Position numbers and translations under genes: made by a program
Assembly (NCBI GenBank): GCA_016237705.1
Contig: CP066204.1
Location: 558,001-622,000, forward strand
Direction of reading: 5' to 3'
Length of the DNA: 64,000 bases
Source: Aerococcaceae bacterium zg-252
GTDB lineage: Bacteria > Bacillota > Bacilli > Lactobacillales > Aerococcaceae
Shown here: piece after piece, positions 16,331 to 25,484 of the stretch
Layout: every line of letters begins with the position of its first letter
Numbering within the stretch: position 1 is the stretch's first letter
Notes under the pieces: generated by a model
Seen by the model: the letters and a program-made list of their open reading frames with translations, nothing else
The model's database searches: none
What the model was told of the DNA's origin: nothing

Positions 16331-17260
16331 ATGAACAATACAGTTACAATTAATGAGATTGTCAAAACATTAAATATTGAGTATTTATTTGGTGAAGAAT
16401 TCGGTGAGCGAAAAGTATCCGTTAGTGAAGTATCACGACCAGGTTTAGTATTGAACGGCTATATTGAATATTATCAATCTGCTCGTATTCAATTGATTGG
16501 CCGAACTGAAATGCGTTTTTTATTAGCACAGACGTCTAAGGAACGTTCGATTATTTTTGATCGTATTTTACAACCGGAAACACCAGCGATTATTTTTACG
16601 CATTCTGAGCCTGTTCCAGAAGAAGTGTTTCCAATTGCAGAACGTATGCAAATTCCAATTTTAGGATCAAGATCAAAAACAAGTCGTGTGCATGCTAATA
16701 TTACCAATTATTTAGAGGGGCGTTTGGCAGAACGTTTGTCACGGCATGGGGTATTTGTTGAAGTATTTGGTATGGGTGTTCTATTAATCGGTTCAAGTGG
16801 TGTTGGAAAATCTGAAACTGCCTTAGAATTAGTGCAACGTGGACATCGTTTAATTGCCGATGACCGAGTGGAATTGTTTATGATTGATGAATTGACACTT
16901 ATTGGGGAAGCACCAGAAATTTTACAAAACTTATTAGAAATTCGTGGTCTAGGAATTATTGATGTTATGAATTTATATGGGGTATCAGCTATCCGTCGTT
17001 CAAAACGACTCGAATTAATTATTGATTTAGTATTAGATGACGGAACAGTTGAATATGACCGTTTAGGTTCTGGTCGTGAAACAGAACAAATTTTCGATGT
17101 ATTAGTACCGAAAGTTCGTATCCCTGTTAAAACAGGTCGAAATTTAGCGTCAGTTATTGAGTCTGCTGCGATGAACTTTAGAGCAAACTCATTGGGCTAT
17201 AATGCAACTGATGCCTTTAATAAGAAATTAGATGAGTTAATTCGCCGTAACCGAATATAG
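16331..17260 (+). CDS. hprK: HPr kinase/phosphorylase
   Basis: The 309-residue protein has the N-terminal domain and a C-terminal kinase domain with Walker A GSSGVGKSE (about 153-161) and the HPrK signature EIRGLGIIDVMNLYG. It phosphorylates and dephosphorylates Ser46 of HPr in response to glycolytic intermediates; HPr-Ser-P then acts with CcpA at cre sites. Preceded by GGAGGAGT and followed at 9 bases by lgt, so the two genes are coupled, as in most Firmicutes. Its presence matches the cre site found upstream of the TRAP operon at 30973. Confidence 0.97.
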   Translation: MNNTVTINEIVKTLNIEYLFGEEFGERKVSVSEVSRPGLVLNGYIEYYQSARIQLIGRTEMRFLLAQTSKERSIIFDRILQPETPAIIFTHSEPVPEEVFPIAERMQIPILGSRSKTSRVHANITNYLEGRLAERLSRHGVFVEVFGMGVLLIGSSGVGKSETALELVQRGHRLIADDRVELFMIDELTLIGEAPEILQNLLEIRGLGIIDVMNLYGVSAIRRSKRLELIIDLVLDDGTVEYDRLGSGRETEQIFDVLVPKVRIPVKTGRNLASVIESAAMNFRANSLGYNATDAFNKKLDELIRRNRI

Positions 17261-17269
17261 AGGTAGAAC

Positions 17270-18085
17270 ATGAATGTGTATAGTTTAGCAAAACTGTCAC
17301 CAATTGCCTTTCGATTATTTGGTTGGCCAGTTCATTGGTACGGTATTATTATTGGTTTCGGTATTGTCATCGCATATTCGATGATTCAGCGAGAAGCCAA
17401 GCGTCAACAATTGGATTTAGATACTATGTCGGATATTATTTTTTGGACGATTATTATTGGGTTCATTGGTGCACGCTTGTATTATGTCCTGTTCCGTTTA
17501 GATTATTACCTTATGCACCCAGAACAGATTATTAGTATTTGGCAAGGTGGTATTGCGATTTATGGGGGAGTTTTAGCTGGGTTAATGGCACTTTATTTTT
17601 TAACGAAACGTTACAGCTTTCCACTTATTACAACTTTAGATGTGGTAGCACCGGCGGTTCTAATGGCTCAGTCGATTGGTCGTTGGGGAAATTTTATGAA
17701 TCAAGAGGCATACGGATACGAAGTGTCACGTGACTTTTTAACACGATTGCATTTGCCGAATATGATAATTGAACAAATGAATATTGAGGGTGTTTATCAT
17801 CACCCCACTTTCTTATATGAATCATTGTGGAGTGCGACAGGTGTCATTCTCTTATTGTGGATACGAAAAAGACCGAATACTTTGAAACAAGGCGACGTTG
17901 CAGCTGGGTATTTATTATGGTATGGCTTAGGTAGAATCGTGATTGAGGGTATGCGTACCGATAGTTTATATTTAGGGCCATTGCGTATTTCACAATGGGT
18001 GGCGATGGCCTTTGTTATTGTTTCAATTATTTTTATTATCAAACGACGAAAAAATATCAATATTCCTTATTATGTAGCGAAGTGA
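17270..18085 (+). CDS. lgt: Prolipoprotein diacylglyceryl transferase
   Basis: The 271-residue integral membrane enzyme moves diacylglycerol from phosphatidylglycerol onto the lipobox Cys of prelipoproteins. Visible family motifs are FGWPVHWYGIIIGFGI at the N-terminus, GFIGARLYYV, GGIAIYGGVLAG (about 97-108), the Lgt signature SIGRWGNFMNQEAYG (about 138-152) and FLYESLW. At least six membrane helices are evident. It lies 9 bases after hprK and 26 bases before gpsA. Its substrates in this window should include the proteins at 1-278 and 3079-3576. Confidence 0.96.
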   Translation: MNVYSLAKLSPIAFRLFGWPVHWYGIIIGFGIVIAYSMIQREAKRQQLDLDTMSDIIFWTIIIGFIGARLYYVLFRLDYYLMHPEQIISIWQGGIAIYGGVLAGLMALYFLTKRYSFPLITTLDVVAPAVLMAQSIGRWGNFMNQEAYGYEVSRDFLTRLHLPNMIIEQMNIEGVYHHPTFLYESLWSATGVILLLWIRKRPNTLKQGDVAAGYLLWYGLGRIVIEGMRTDSLYLGPLRISQWVAMAFVIVSIIFIIKRRKNINIPYYVAK

Positions 18086-18111
18086 TAATGGATTAGAAAA
18101 TGGAGGTGCGT

Positions 18112-19134
18112 ATGAAAATAGCAGTATTAGGTTCTGGTTCATGGGGAACTGCTTTAGCAAAAGTTTTAGCAGAAAATCAACATGAAGTCATCATTTGGGG
18201 ACGAGAAATAGCAGCCGTTGATGAAATTAATCATCAACATACCAATACAAGATATTTAAAAAACATGATTTTGCCGGATTCGATTGCAGCAACAACAGAT
18301 TTAAAATCATGTTTAGAGGAAGCTCAGATGATTTTAGTGGTCGTACCAACGCATGCGATGCGTAGTGTTATGGAACAAGTGGCTATTTTATTAAAAGATT
18401 GCAATAATCAACCGATTATTGTCCATGCAACGAAAGGGCTTGAGCCACATACGCATTTACGCATGAGCCAAGTGATAAAAGAAGTCGTATCGGCAGAATT
18501 GTATCAGTCGGTGGTGGTGTTATCAGGGCCAAGTCATGCAGAAGAAGTCGCAAGACAAGATTTAACGACCATTACGGCAGCGAGCGATAAGCTTGAAGCA
18601 GCAAAAAGCGTCCAAGATGTGTTTATGAATCATTATTTCAGAGTTTATACGAATCAAGACATTGTTGGTGTTGAGTTAGGTGCAGCCTTGAAAAATATTA
18701 TTGCATTAGGTGCAGGTATTTTAGTAGGTCTCGGTTATGGTGATAATGCGAAAGCGGGTTTGGTGACACGTGGTTTGGCAGAAATTACACGTTTAGGTGT
18801 TAAATTAGGTGCTGATCCTTTAACTTTTTTAGGATTGAGTGGTGTCGGTGATTTAGTGGTAACATGTACCAGTCCTCACTCACGTAATTGGCAAGCAGGG
18901 AATCTTTTAGCACAAGGCAAGAAAAAAGATGAAGTTGAAGTAGAAATCGATATGGTAGTTGAGGGGATTGCGACTACAGAAGTTGCTTATGAATTAGCTC
19001 AAAAAGAACAGGTTGACTTACCGATTACGCAAGCAATTTATGCTGTTCTATATCAAAATACCGATGTGCGTGAAGCGATTGAACAATTAATGGCACGAGA
19101 GGGTAAACGGGAGGCCTCTTTACAGGAACATTAG
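18112..19134 (+). CDS. gpsA: Glycerol-3-phosphate dehydrogenase [NAD(P)+]
   Basis: The ATG at 18112 is chosen because TGGAGGTG lies before it; an ATG at 18100 overlaps that site. The 340-residue protein has an N-terminal Rossmann motif (AVLGSGSWGTALA), IVHATKGLEP, the SGPSHAEEVA segment, a catalytic Lys in LGAALKNIIALGAG and GDNAKAGL. It reduces dihydroxyacetone phosphate to sn-glycerol 3-phosphate for membrane phospholipids. The operon position after hprK-lgt is typical. The C-terminal end (REGKREASLQEH) is slightly longer than usual. Confidence 0.96.
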   Translation: MKIAVLGSGSWGTALAKVLAENQHEVIIWGREIAAVDEINHQHTNTRYLKNMILPDSIAATTDLKSCLEEAQMILVVVPTHAMRSVMEQVAILLKDCNNQPIIVHATKGLEPHTHLRMSQVIKEVVSAELYQSVVVLSGPSHAEEVARQDLTTITAASDKLEAAKSVQDVFMNHYFRVYTNQDIVGVELGAALKNIIALGAGILVGLGYGDNAKAGLVTRGLAEITRLGVKLGADPLTFLGLSGVGDLVVTCTSPHSRNWQAGNLLAQGKKKDEVEVEIDMVVEGIATTEVAYELAQKEQVDLPITQAIYAVLYQNTDVREAIEQLMAREGKREASLQEH

Positions 19135-19237
19135 TCTGTGAGCAAATTTTAATTAAAATTTAAATACCTGTGTTAAAATAATCATATAATCAGTTTCAAT
19201 TAAGTCATATAAAGTGAATAAGGAAGAAGTGAAAAAT

Positions 19238-20170
19238 ATGTCAGAGAAAGAACAAATTAAAGTTGATGTAGTGGTCATTGGTGCCGGACCTGGTGGATTA
19301 ACGGCAGCATTATATGCTTCACGTGCTAATTTAAAGACAGTGATTATTGAAAAAGGTATGCCGGGTGGTGAAGTTAATAATACCGCTGATGTTGAAAATT
19401 ATCCTGGTTTTAAACTGATTAGTGGGCCTGAATTAGCAAATCATTTTTATGAAAGTGCGATGGCTTTTGGTGCTGAATTAGTTTATGGTAATGTGGAACA
19501 ACTTGAAATTGATGGCTTGACACGCTTGGTTCATACCTCTAAGGTAATTTATGAAGCAAAAGTTGTGATTGTAGCGACAGGTTCTCATCATCGTAAATTA
19601 GGAGTGCCTGGAGAAGAAGAATTATCTGGACGTGGTGTATCTTACTGTGCAGTATGCGACGGTTTCTTCTTTAGAGGTAAGCACGTTGTCGTTGTTGGTG
19701 GTGGCGATTCTGCAGTAGAAGAAGGTTCGTATTTAACACAATTTGCTGAAAAAGTGACGATTATTCATCGCCGTGATGCATTACGTGCACAAAAAGTGTT
19801 GCAAGAACGTGCATTTGCTAATGAGAAAATTGAATTTGTTTGGGACTCTGTTGTGGAATCAATCAATGGTGAAGACAAAGTTGAAAGTATTTCATTACGA
19901 AATCTAAAAACGGAAGAAACAAGTGAATTAGCAGCTGACGGTGCTTTTATTTATGTCGGCTTAATTCCAAATTCAAGCGTTGTGGCTAACTTAGGCATTA
20001 CTGATGACGAGGGTTGGATTGTAACGGATACTCAAATGGCAACAGCGATTCCTGGTATTTTTGCTGTTGGTGATGTGCGTAATACGCATTTACGCCAAAT
20101 TGCGACAGCAGTAGGTGACGGTAGTCATGCAGGACATATGGCATATCAATATATCACAAGTTTAAATTAA
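19238..20170 (+). CDS. trxB: Thioredoxin-disulfide reductase
   Basis: The ATG at 19238 is chosen (GGAAGAAGTG upstream; frame extends 8 codons more from a GTG). The 310-residue flavoprotein has an FAD motif VIGAGPGGLTAALYA, the redox-active CAVC in SYCAVCDGFFF (about residue 140), an NADPH motif VVGGGDSAVEEGSYL, and the C-terminal FAVGDVRNTHLRQIATAVGDG. It recycles thioredoxin with NADPH. A clear terminator follows, so this ends the hprK-lgt-gpsA-trxB block. A TATAAT at 19185-19190 may be a local promoter. Confidence 0.96.
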   Translation: MSEKEQIKVDVVVIGAGPGGLTAALYASRANLKTVIIEKGMPGGEVNNTADVENYPGFKLISGPELANHFYESAMAFGAELVYGNVEQLEIDGLTRLVHTSKVIYEAKVVIVATGSHHRKLGVPGEEELSGRGVSYCAVCDGFFFRGKHVVVVGGGDSAVEEGSYLTQFAEKVTIIHRRDALRAQKVLQERAFANEKIEFVWDSVVESINGEDKVESISLRNLKTEETSELAADGAFIYVGLIPNSSVVANLGITDDEGWIVTDTQMATAIPGIFAVGDVRNTHLRQIATAVGDGSHAGHMAYQYITSLN

Positions 20171-20179
20171 TCTTGATGA

Positions 20180-20256
20180 GCATAAAGAAAACTAATCATC
20201 ATTGGACAGTTCGATTTTCGAGGTGGAGATGAGATTAGTTGCTTTATGCTTTTTTG
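20180..20256 (+). terminator. Terminator after trxB
   Basis: GCATAAAG-A-AAACTAATC pairs with GATTAGTT-GCTTTATGC across a loop of about 33 bases, followed by TTTTTTG. Confidence 0.75.
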
Positions 20257-20258
20257 TA

Positions 20259-20287
20259 TTGAGTTATGTAACTAATTCTGATACAAT
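20259..20287 (+). promoter_or_regulatory. Promoter 1 of metG
   Basis: TTGAGT (20259-20264), 17-base spacer, TACAAT (20282-20287). Confidence 0.55.
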
Positions 20288-20301
20288 GACGATTAAAACC
20301 A

Positions 20302-20330
20302 TTCAAAGACATTGTGATATGTGCTATAAT
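20302..20330 (+). promoter_or_regulatory. Promoter 2 of metG, extended -10
   Basis: TTCAAA (20302-20307), 17-base spacer, TGC-TATAAT (20325-20330), 43 bases before the GTG start. No T-box or SAM-riboswitch-like leader is visible in the short leader. Confidence 0.55.
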
Positions 20331-20373
20331 AGCCACAATAAAGCAAAATTTATTATGAAAGGGGCACTCATCT

Positions 20374-22410
20374 GTGACCAATCAAACAAAACCAACTTAT
20401 TATATTACAACACCTATTTATTATCCAAGTGGAAATCTTCATATCGGAAATGCTTATTCGACATTAGCAGCTGATGCAGCAGCACGCTATAAACGTTTAA
20501 TGGGATATGATGTCTTTTTCTTAACTGGAACGGACGAGCATGGTCAAAAAATTGAAACTAAAGCAGCTGAATTAGGTTTAACTCCGAAATCATATGTGGA
20601 CGGCATGGCTGACATCATCAAAAAATTATGGGAAGATTTAGAAATTTCGAATAATCATTTTATTCGTACGACTGATGATTATCATGAAACGGCTGTGCAA
20701 CAAATTTTTGAGCAATTATTGGAGCAAGGTGACATTTATTTAGGTGAGTACCAAGGTTGGTATTCTGTCAGCGATGAAGAATTTTTCACTGAGAGCCAGT
20801 TAGCTGAAGTTTATCGTGATGCTGACGGCAATATGATTGGTGGAGTGGCACCAAGTGGTCATGAAGTGCAATTAGTGAAAGAAGAATCGTATTTCTTCCG
20901 TATGAGTAAATACGCAGACCGTCTTGTTGCTTACTATGAAGAACATCCGAATTTTATTATGCCGGAATTTCGTAAAAATGAAATGATTAATAATTTCATC
21001 AAACCTGGGTTGGAAGATTTAGCCGTATCTCGAACAACATTTTCATGGGGAGTTCCAGTAAAAAGTGATCCTAAACATGTTGTCTATGTTTGGATTGATG
21101 CGTTGACGAACTATATTACCGCTTTAGGCTACGGTAGCGAAGATACGACAAATTTTGAAAAATTCTGGCCAGCAAATGTTCATATCATCGGAAAAGATAT
21201 TAGTCGTTTCCATATGATTTATTGGCCAACAATGTTAATGGCTTTAGGCTTACCATTACCACAACAAATCTATGCACATGGTTGGATGTTGATGAAAGAC
21301 GGTAAAATGTCTAAGTCAAAAGGGAACACAGTTTATCCACATCAATTGATTGAACGTTATGGTTTAGATGCAACACGTTTTTACTTATTACGTGAAATGA
21401 GCCAAGGAAATGATTCGATTTTTACACCAGAAGATTTTGTCAATCGTGTTAACTTTGAATTAGCCAATGATTTAGGAAACTTACTCAATCGTACAGTTGC
21501 GATGATGAATAAGTATTTCAATGGTGAAGTTCCAACGAGCGAACTAGGTGAAAATGAAGTGGATTCTGCATTTGAATCCTATGTTGAGCAAGCCTTAAAG
21601 GATTATCATCAAGCAATGGATACACTATCGTTCAATACGGCACTCGACCATGCGATGAAAATTGTTTCACGTGCGAATAAGTATATTGATGAAACAACGC
21701 CATGGGTATTAGCAAAAGAAGAAGCAGCCACACCACAATTACGTTCTGTCATGTATCATTTAGCAGAAGCATTACGTATTACTGCGTTGATTTTACGTCC
21801 GTTTATGACTCAAGCACCTGGAAAAATTTTGGCACAATTAGGAATTGAATCAGAACTTGAACGTCCATTAAATGATTTAGTTTGGGGACAATATCCAGCA
21901 AATGTGACTGTCATTAAAAAAGGTGAGCCGATTTTCCCACGCTTAGAAGTAGAGGTTGAAGTGGAATATATTCAAGCACAAATGAAAGCTGGATTTTCTA
22001 AGTCAACGGCGAGTGAAAATTTAACGGTTGATGATCCAAATTGGGATCCTGCTGCAACGGAATTAGTACATCATGAAGTGGAACATGTGGAGTTTGACCA
22101 GTTTATCCAAACAGAATTAAAAGTGGCAGAGGTAATTGATGTTGAGCCAGTTAAAGGTTCGAATAAATTATTACGTTTCCGATTGGATGCTGGTGATAAA
22201 GGACATCGTCAAATCTTATCAGGTATTGCGAAATATTATCCTGATTACAAAGCATTAGTGGGTCGTAAAGTAACGATTGTAGCGAACTTAAAACCACGTA
22301 AGATGATGGGCTTACTCAGTCAAGGAATGATTTTGTCAGCTGAGAAAGAAGACGGATTAAGTCTATTATTTGCACCAGATGATGCACCAAATGGTTCATT
22401 AATTGGGTAA
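20374..22410 (+). CDS. metG: Methionyl-tRNA synthetase
   Basis: The GTG start at 20374 follows GAAAGGGGC; the protein then begins [19 protein letters not shown], the class I HIGH region being [10 protein letters not shown]. The KMSKS loop is [11 protein letters not shown] (about residue 310). The zinc-knuckle Cys pairs of the long type are absent, so this is the short-knuckle form common in Lactobacillales. The 678-residue length includes a C-terminal tRNA-binding (EMAP/Trbp111-like) domain from about 575 ([28 protein letters not shown]). metG-tatD-rnmV-rsmA is the conserved order. A 480-base noncoding stretch with repeats separates it from tatD. Confidence 0.97.
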   Translation: MTNQTKPTYYITTPIYYPSGNLHIGNAYSTLAADAAARYKRLMGYDVFFLTGTDEHGQKIETKAAELGLTPKSYVDGMADIIKKLWEDLEISNNHFIRTTDDYHETAVQQIFEQLLEQGDIYLGEYQGWYSVSDEEFFTESQLAEVYRDADGNMIGGVAPSGHEVQLVKEESYFFRMSKYADRLVAYYEEHPNFIMPEFRKNEMINNFIKPGLEDLAVSRTTFSWGVPVKSDPKHVVYVWIDALTNYITALGYGSEDTTNFEKFWPANVHIIGKDISRFHMIYWPTMLMALGLPLPQQIYAHGWMLMKDGKMSKSKGNTVYPHQLIERYGLDATRFYLLREMSQGNDSIFTPEDFVNRVNFELANDLGNLLNRTVAMMNKYFNGEVPTSELGENEVDSAFESYVEQALKDYHQAMDTLSFNTALDHAMKIVSRANKYIDETTPWVLAKEEAATPQLRSVMYHLAEALRITALILRPFMTQAPGKILAQLGIESELERPLNDLVWGQYPANVTVIKKGEPIFPRLEVEVEVEYIQAQMKAGFSKSTASENLTVDDPNWDPAATELVHHEVEHVEFDQFIQTELKVAEVIDVEPVKGSNKLLRFRLDAGDKGHRQILSGIAKYYPDYKALVGRKVTIVANLKPRKMMGLLSQGMILSAEKEDGLSLLFAPDDAPNGSLIG

Positions 22411-22445
22411 TTATTGGAAAACGTCAAAATATAGATTTAACTATT

Positions 22446-22476
22446 TTAGGAGCTAGTCGTTTCGATTGGCTCCTAA
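22446..22476 (+). terminator. Hairpin after metG, weak terminator
   Basis: TTAGGAGC / GCTCCTAA perfect 8-bp stem with a 15-base loop; only a poor T run (TGTTG) follows. Confidence 0.45.
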
Positions 22477-22516
22477 TGTTGTGCAACGGTATGGAAGTCA
22501 TGATGATACTATTCTG

Positions 22517-22792
22517 TTCCAGTAATTCATTACTCATACAATTTGTATAACGGGTTCCAACGAGCAGAAATGACGTCCACTTCAGAAGTCTCTTTTGTGC
22601 GTTGCACGCACGACAGCGACTTCTTCCAGTGATTCATTTCTAAACGCACGTTGTCGCACAATTTGTATAACGACTCGTTCGGATTGGCTTGACGTCCACT
22701 TCGCAGAAATCTTGAAGTGCTTACGCACTTCTACGACTTCTGCTCCAGTGATTCAAGCCAGAACCCCCTCACTCGTACAATGTTTTGACAAA
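22517..22792. repeat. Array of about 120-bp hairpin modules (two full copies plus partial flanking copies)
   Basis: The gap 22411-22894 holds no credible gene but carries a repeated module with a 120-base period. Each full module has an outer arm, the conserved block GACGTCCACTTC, an inner hairpin, CTTCT-x-CCAGTGATTCA, the matching outer arm, and a linker ACAATTTGTATAACG (22538-22552 and 22658-22672; a decayed version near 22776). Outer arms are AGAAATGA/TCATTTCT (22566-22573, 22634-22641) in one copy and GGCTTGA/TCAAGCC (22686-22692, 22753-22759) in the other, so both strands of the stem changed together. Inner hairpins are GTGCG-TTGCA-CGCAC (22597-22611) and GAAGTGC-TTAC-GCACTTC (22714-22731). 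A leading partial copy begins at about 22517. The local G+C is higher than in the genes around it. Confidence 0.8.
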
Positions 22793-22894
22793 TTGGGTAA
22801 TGAGTGCTAATTTTAGATTGAAGTTTTGAGAAATGGAGGAAGTAGGGCATACTTTGTGGGGGATTATTCACATAAGGTATTGCCTTTAATCGAG

Positions 22895-23677
22895 ATGAAA
22901 TTATTTGATACACATACGCATTTGAATGCCGAACAATTTAAGGGTATTGAATTAGAAATTATTGAAAATGCTCGTAAGCAGCATGTTCATTATATGGCAG
23001 TAGTTGGCTTTGATGAACCAACGATTTTAAAAACGCTAGAACTTAGTGAACGATACGATTCAATCATTAGTGCAGTTGGCTGCCACCCAACAGAAGCTGG
23101 CAATTATACTGCTGAATTTGAGAAAAAATTAGAGCAGTGGTTAGAGTTACCAAAAGTTAAAATGCTAGGCGAGATTGGTTTAGATTATTATTGGGATGCT
23201 GCACCTAAATCAGTGCAAGAGAAAGTATTTCGCCGTCAAATTGCGATTGCCAAAGAACATAATTTACCGATTACCATTCATAATCGTGAGGCAACGGAAG
23301 ATACATATCGCATATTAAAAGATGAGGGGATACCGACAGCTGGGGGTATTATGCATAGTTTTGGTGGTACTGAAGAAGAAGCAAAGAAATTTTTAGATTT
23401 AGGCATGCACATTAGTTTCAGTGGTGTGTTAACTTTTAAAAAATCGGAAGAAGTTCGTAAAGCAGCTCTTATTGTTCCGGAAAATCGTTTGTTGATTGAA
23501 ACAGATGCCCCATATTTAGCACCTGTGCCTTATCGTGGTAAACGCAATGAACCAGGCTATGTTTATTATGTAGTCGAAACGTTGGCACAAGTAAGGGGCT
23601 GGGATATGGAAAAAGTAGCCCAAATTACGACTCAAAATGCATTTGATTTATTTAAATGGGAGCCTAATAATGAATAA
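22895..23677 (+). CDS. tatD: TatD family metal-dependent DNase
   Basis: I start at ATG 22895, where the family's usual N-terminus KLFDTHTHLN begins; the ribosome binding site is weak (TAAGG, rather far), and the open frame reaches back to about 22826. The 260-residue TIM-barrel hydrolase has DTHTHLN (HxH), the GEIGLDYYWD glutamate motif, TIHNREA, a His in IMHSFGG, and ETDAPYLAP. TatD enzymes have 3'-5' exonuclease activity on DNA/RNA. It overlaps rnmV by 8 bases, so translation is coupled. Confidence 0.93.
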   Translation: MKLFDTHTHLNAEQFKGIELEIIENARKQHVHYMAVVGFDEPTILKTLELSERYDSIISAVGCHPTEAGNYTAEFEKKLEQWLELPKVKMLGEIGLDYYWDAAPKSVQEKVFRRQIAIAKEHNLPITIHNREATEDTYRILKDEGIPTAGGIMHSFGGTEEEAKKFLDLGMHISFSGVLTFKKSEEVRKAALIVPENRLLIETDAPYLAPVPYRGKRNEPGYVYYVVETLAQVRGWDMEKVAQITTQNAFDLFKWEPNNE

Positions 23678-24233
23678 ACCACCGAAAGAAGTGATTGTGG
23701 TAGAGGGTAGAGATGATACAAAACGTTTAATTGAAACATTTGGAACTCAAGTTAAAACGATTGAAACAAATGGTTCAGCTGTCAGTCGTAATGTGCAAAA
23801 ACAAATTCTCGCTGCAAGTGAGCAGTTTGGGATTATTATTTTTACTGACCCAGATTATCAAGGTGAACGGATACGTCGTATTGTAACTGAATTAGTTCCA
23901 CAAGCTAAGCAAGCTTATTTGACGCAGCAAGAAGCATTCAGTGGTAAAGCACATAAAAGTTTAGGTATTGAACATGCGACACCACAAACGATTATTCATG
24001 CTTTGAAATCGGTGATGACACCAGTAAATGAAGAAGTTGCGATGATTGAGTTGTCAGATTTGATTCGTTTGCAGTTGATTGGACACCCACAAGCAGCAAA
24101 ACGAAGAACTTGGTTGAGCGAACAGTTAAGAATCGGTCACTTAAATGGCAAACAATTACAGAAAAAATTAAGTTTATATCATATTTCCCTAGAACAAGTA
24201 GAAACAATATTATCAGAGTTAGAACATGGATAA
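23670..24233 (+). CDS. rnmV: Ribonuclease M5
   Basis: The ATG at 23670 lies inside the end of tatD, with GGGAG upstream. The 187-residue protein carries a TOPRIM domain: EVIVVEGRDDTKRL at the start with the catalytic Glu, then IIIFTDPDYQGERIRR with the DxD, followed by the C-terminal RNase M5 region. It matures 5S rRNA from its precursor in low-GC Gram-positives, together with ribosomal protein L18. The next gene, rsmA, starts 10 bases after the stop, the usual partner. Confidence 0.93.
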   Translation: MNKPPKEVIVVEGRDDTKRLIETFGTQVKTIETNGSAVSRNVQKQILAASEQFGIIIFTDPDYQGERIRRIVTELVPQAKQAYLTQQEAFSGKAHKSLGIEHATPQTIIHALKSVMTPVNEEVAMIELSDLIRLQLIGHPQAAKRRTWLSEQLRIGHLNGKQLQKKLSLYHISLEQVETILSELEHG

Positions 24234-24243
24234 GGAGACTTTA

Positions 24244-25134
24244 ATGAGAGAATTTCGTCCTATTGCCACCCCAACACGTACGGTGGAAATTATGCGTCAG
24301 TATGACATTAAAATGAAAAAAAGTTTAGGGCAAAACTTTTTAGTAGAACCCCAAATATTAGAAAAAATGATAATGGCTGGTCAAATTGATAGCCAAACGA
24401 CAGTTGTTGAAATTGGCCCAGGTATTGGAGCGTTGACAGAATATTTAGCACGCTCTGCAAAAGAAGTCGTTGCTTTTGAAATTGATTCTCGTTTTATTGA
24501 GATTCTAAAAGAAACATTAGCTGAGTATGATAATGTAACTGTTCATCATCAAGATATTTTAAAAGTCAATTTTGAAGATGATGCGTATCAATCTTTGCGT
24601 GATGCAGAACGATTGGTTGTTGTAGCGAATTTACCTTATTATATAACGACACCGATTATTATGAATTTGATTGAGAGCCAATTGTCATTCGATGCATTAG
24701 TAATGATGATGCAAAAGGAAGTTGCCGAGCGTATGACAGCGACAGTGAATACAAAATCCTATAATTCATTAACATTAGCGATTGAAAATTCGATGAAAGC
24801 AGAAATTGCCTTTATTGTGCCGAAAGGAGTTTTTATTCCAAAACCAAATGTTGATTCAGCCGTTTTAAAATTAGTAAGACGTGAACAAAACATTGTGCAG
24901 GTGGATAATCCGCAAAAATTACAAAAATTAATTCAAATTGCCTTTACGCAACGTCGCAAAACGATTTGGAATAATTTGCGTAGTCATGAATCGGAATTAG
25001 GTTGTACAGCCGAAAAAATTGAACAAGCATTGGAATCGGCTGCGATTGACAAAAGTCGTCGTGCTGAATCATTAACATTGCAAGATTATGCCATTTTGTA
25101 TCAAGCGTTGGAAATGGGTAGCGTAGTTGGGTAG
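24244..25134 (+). CDS. rsmA: 16S rRNA dimethyladenosine transferase (KsgA)
   Basis: Two in-frame ATGs are possible, 24226 and 24244. I choose 24244 because TAAGGAGAC stands just before it. The 296-residue enzyme has KSLGQNFLVEP, motif I VEIGPGIGALTEYL (about 52-65), the catalytic NLPYYITTP (about 125-133), and the C-terminal helical domain with FTQRRKTIWNNL. It dimethylates A1518 and A1519 in helix 45 of 16S rRNA; loss gives kasugamycin resistance. In many Firmicutes veg follows soon after; here a three-gene ABC transporter stands between. Confidence 0.96.
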   Translation: MREFRPIATPTRTVEIMRQYDIKMKKSLGQNFLVEPQILEKMIMAGQIDSQTTVVEIGPGIGALTEYLARSAKEVVAFEIDSRFIEILKETLAEYDNVTVHHQDILKVNFEDDAYQSLRDAERLVVVANLPYYITTPIIMNLIESQLSFDALVMMMQKEVAERMTATVNTKSYNSLTLAIENSMKAEIAFIVPKGVFIPKPNVDSAVLKLVRREQNIVQVDNPQKLQKLIQIAFTQRRKTIWNNLRSHESELGCTAEKIEQALESAAIDKSRRAESLTLQDYAILYQALEMGSVVG

Positions 25135-25206
25135 TGAGAACAGTGTTGAAATTTTTAGCGATAGGTAATTAATAGATGCCACAATATCTTTAAAATAAGT
25201 ATTATA

Positions 25207-25250
25207 ACCATATTAATCTTTCTGTAAGACAGGGGATTAGTATGGTTTTT
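25207..25250 (+). terminator. Terminator after rsmA
   Basis: ACCATATTAATC / GATTAGTATGGT stem (12 positions, one G-T pair), 16-base loop, then TTTTT. The rest of the gap to 25484 is AT-rich and holds only the promoter candidate below. Confidence 0.85.
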
Positions 25251-25286
25251 GACTATTCTAGAAAATAGTATTTTTTACAAAATAAG

Positions 25287-25315
25287 TTGAAAATATATTT
25301 TCATTATTATACTCT
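25287..25315 (+). promoter_or_regulatory. Candidate promoter of the ABC transporter operon
   Basis: TTGAAA (25287-25292), 17-base spacer, TACTCT (25310-25315), giving a leader of about 165 bases before the ATG at 25485. Confidence 0.35.
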
Positions 25316-25484
25316 ATAAGTATAATTCCGATATAGAAATTTTCGGAAATATAAATCTACTGAAGGAAGACTGATTGACATGATAATGAAAAAATAAAGG
25401 CTATTATGTGTAGTTAGCATAATTATGGAAGTACTATACGTTAATTTTTGACGAATTAATTAATAAATTGAATGGAGTGATGAT

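Noticed and set aside
20288-20373. T-box or SAM riboswitch in front of metG
   Set aside because: The leader after the second promoter is only about 40 bases, too short for either.
20202-20474. Open frame between trxB and metG
   Set aside because: It covers the trxB terminator, two promoters and the metG start in another frame; the product has no recognisable features.
22517-22792. Possible CRISPR array
   Set aside because: Only two full copies with a 120-base period, no short identical repeats with unique spacers, and no cas genes; the modules are hairpins instead.
22595-22810. Open reading frames in the repeat region
   Set aside because: They run through the inverted repeats, have Cys/Ser/Thr-biased, non-coding-like composition and no ribosome binding site.
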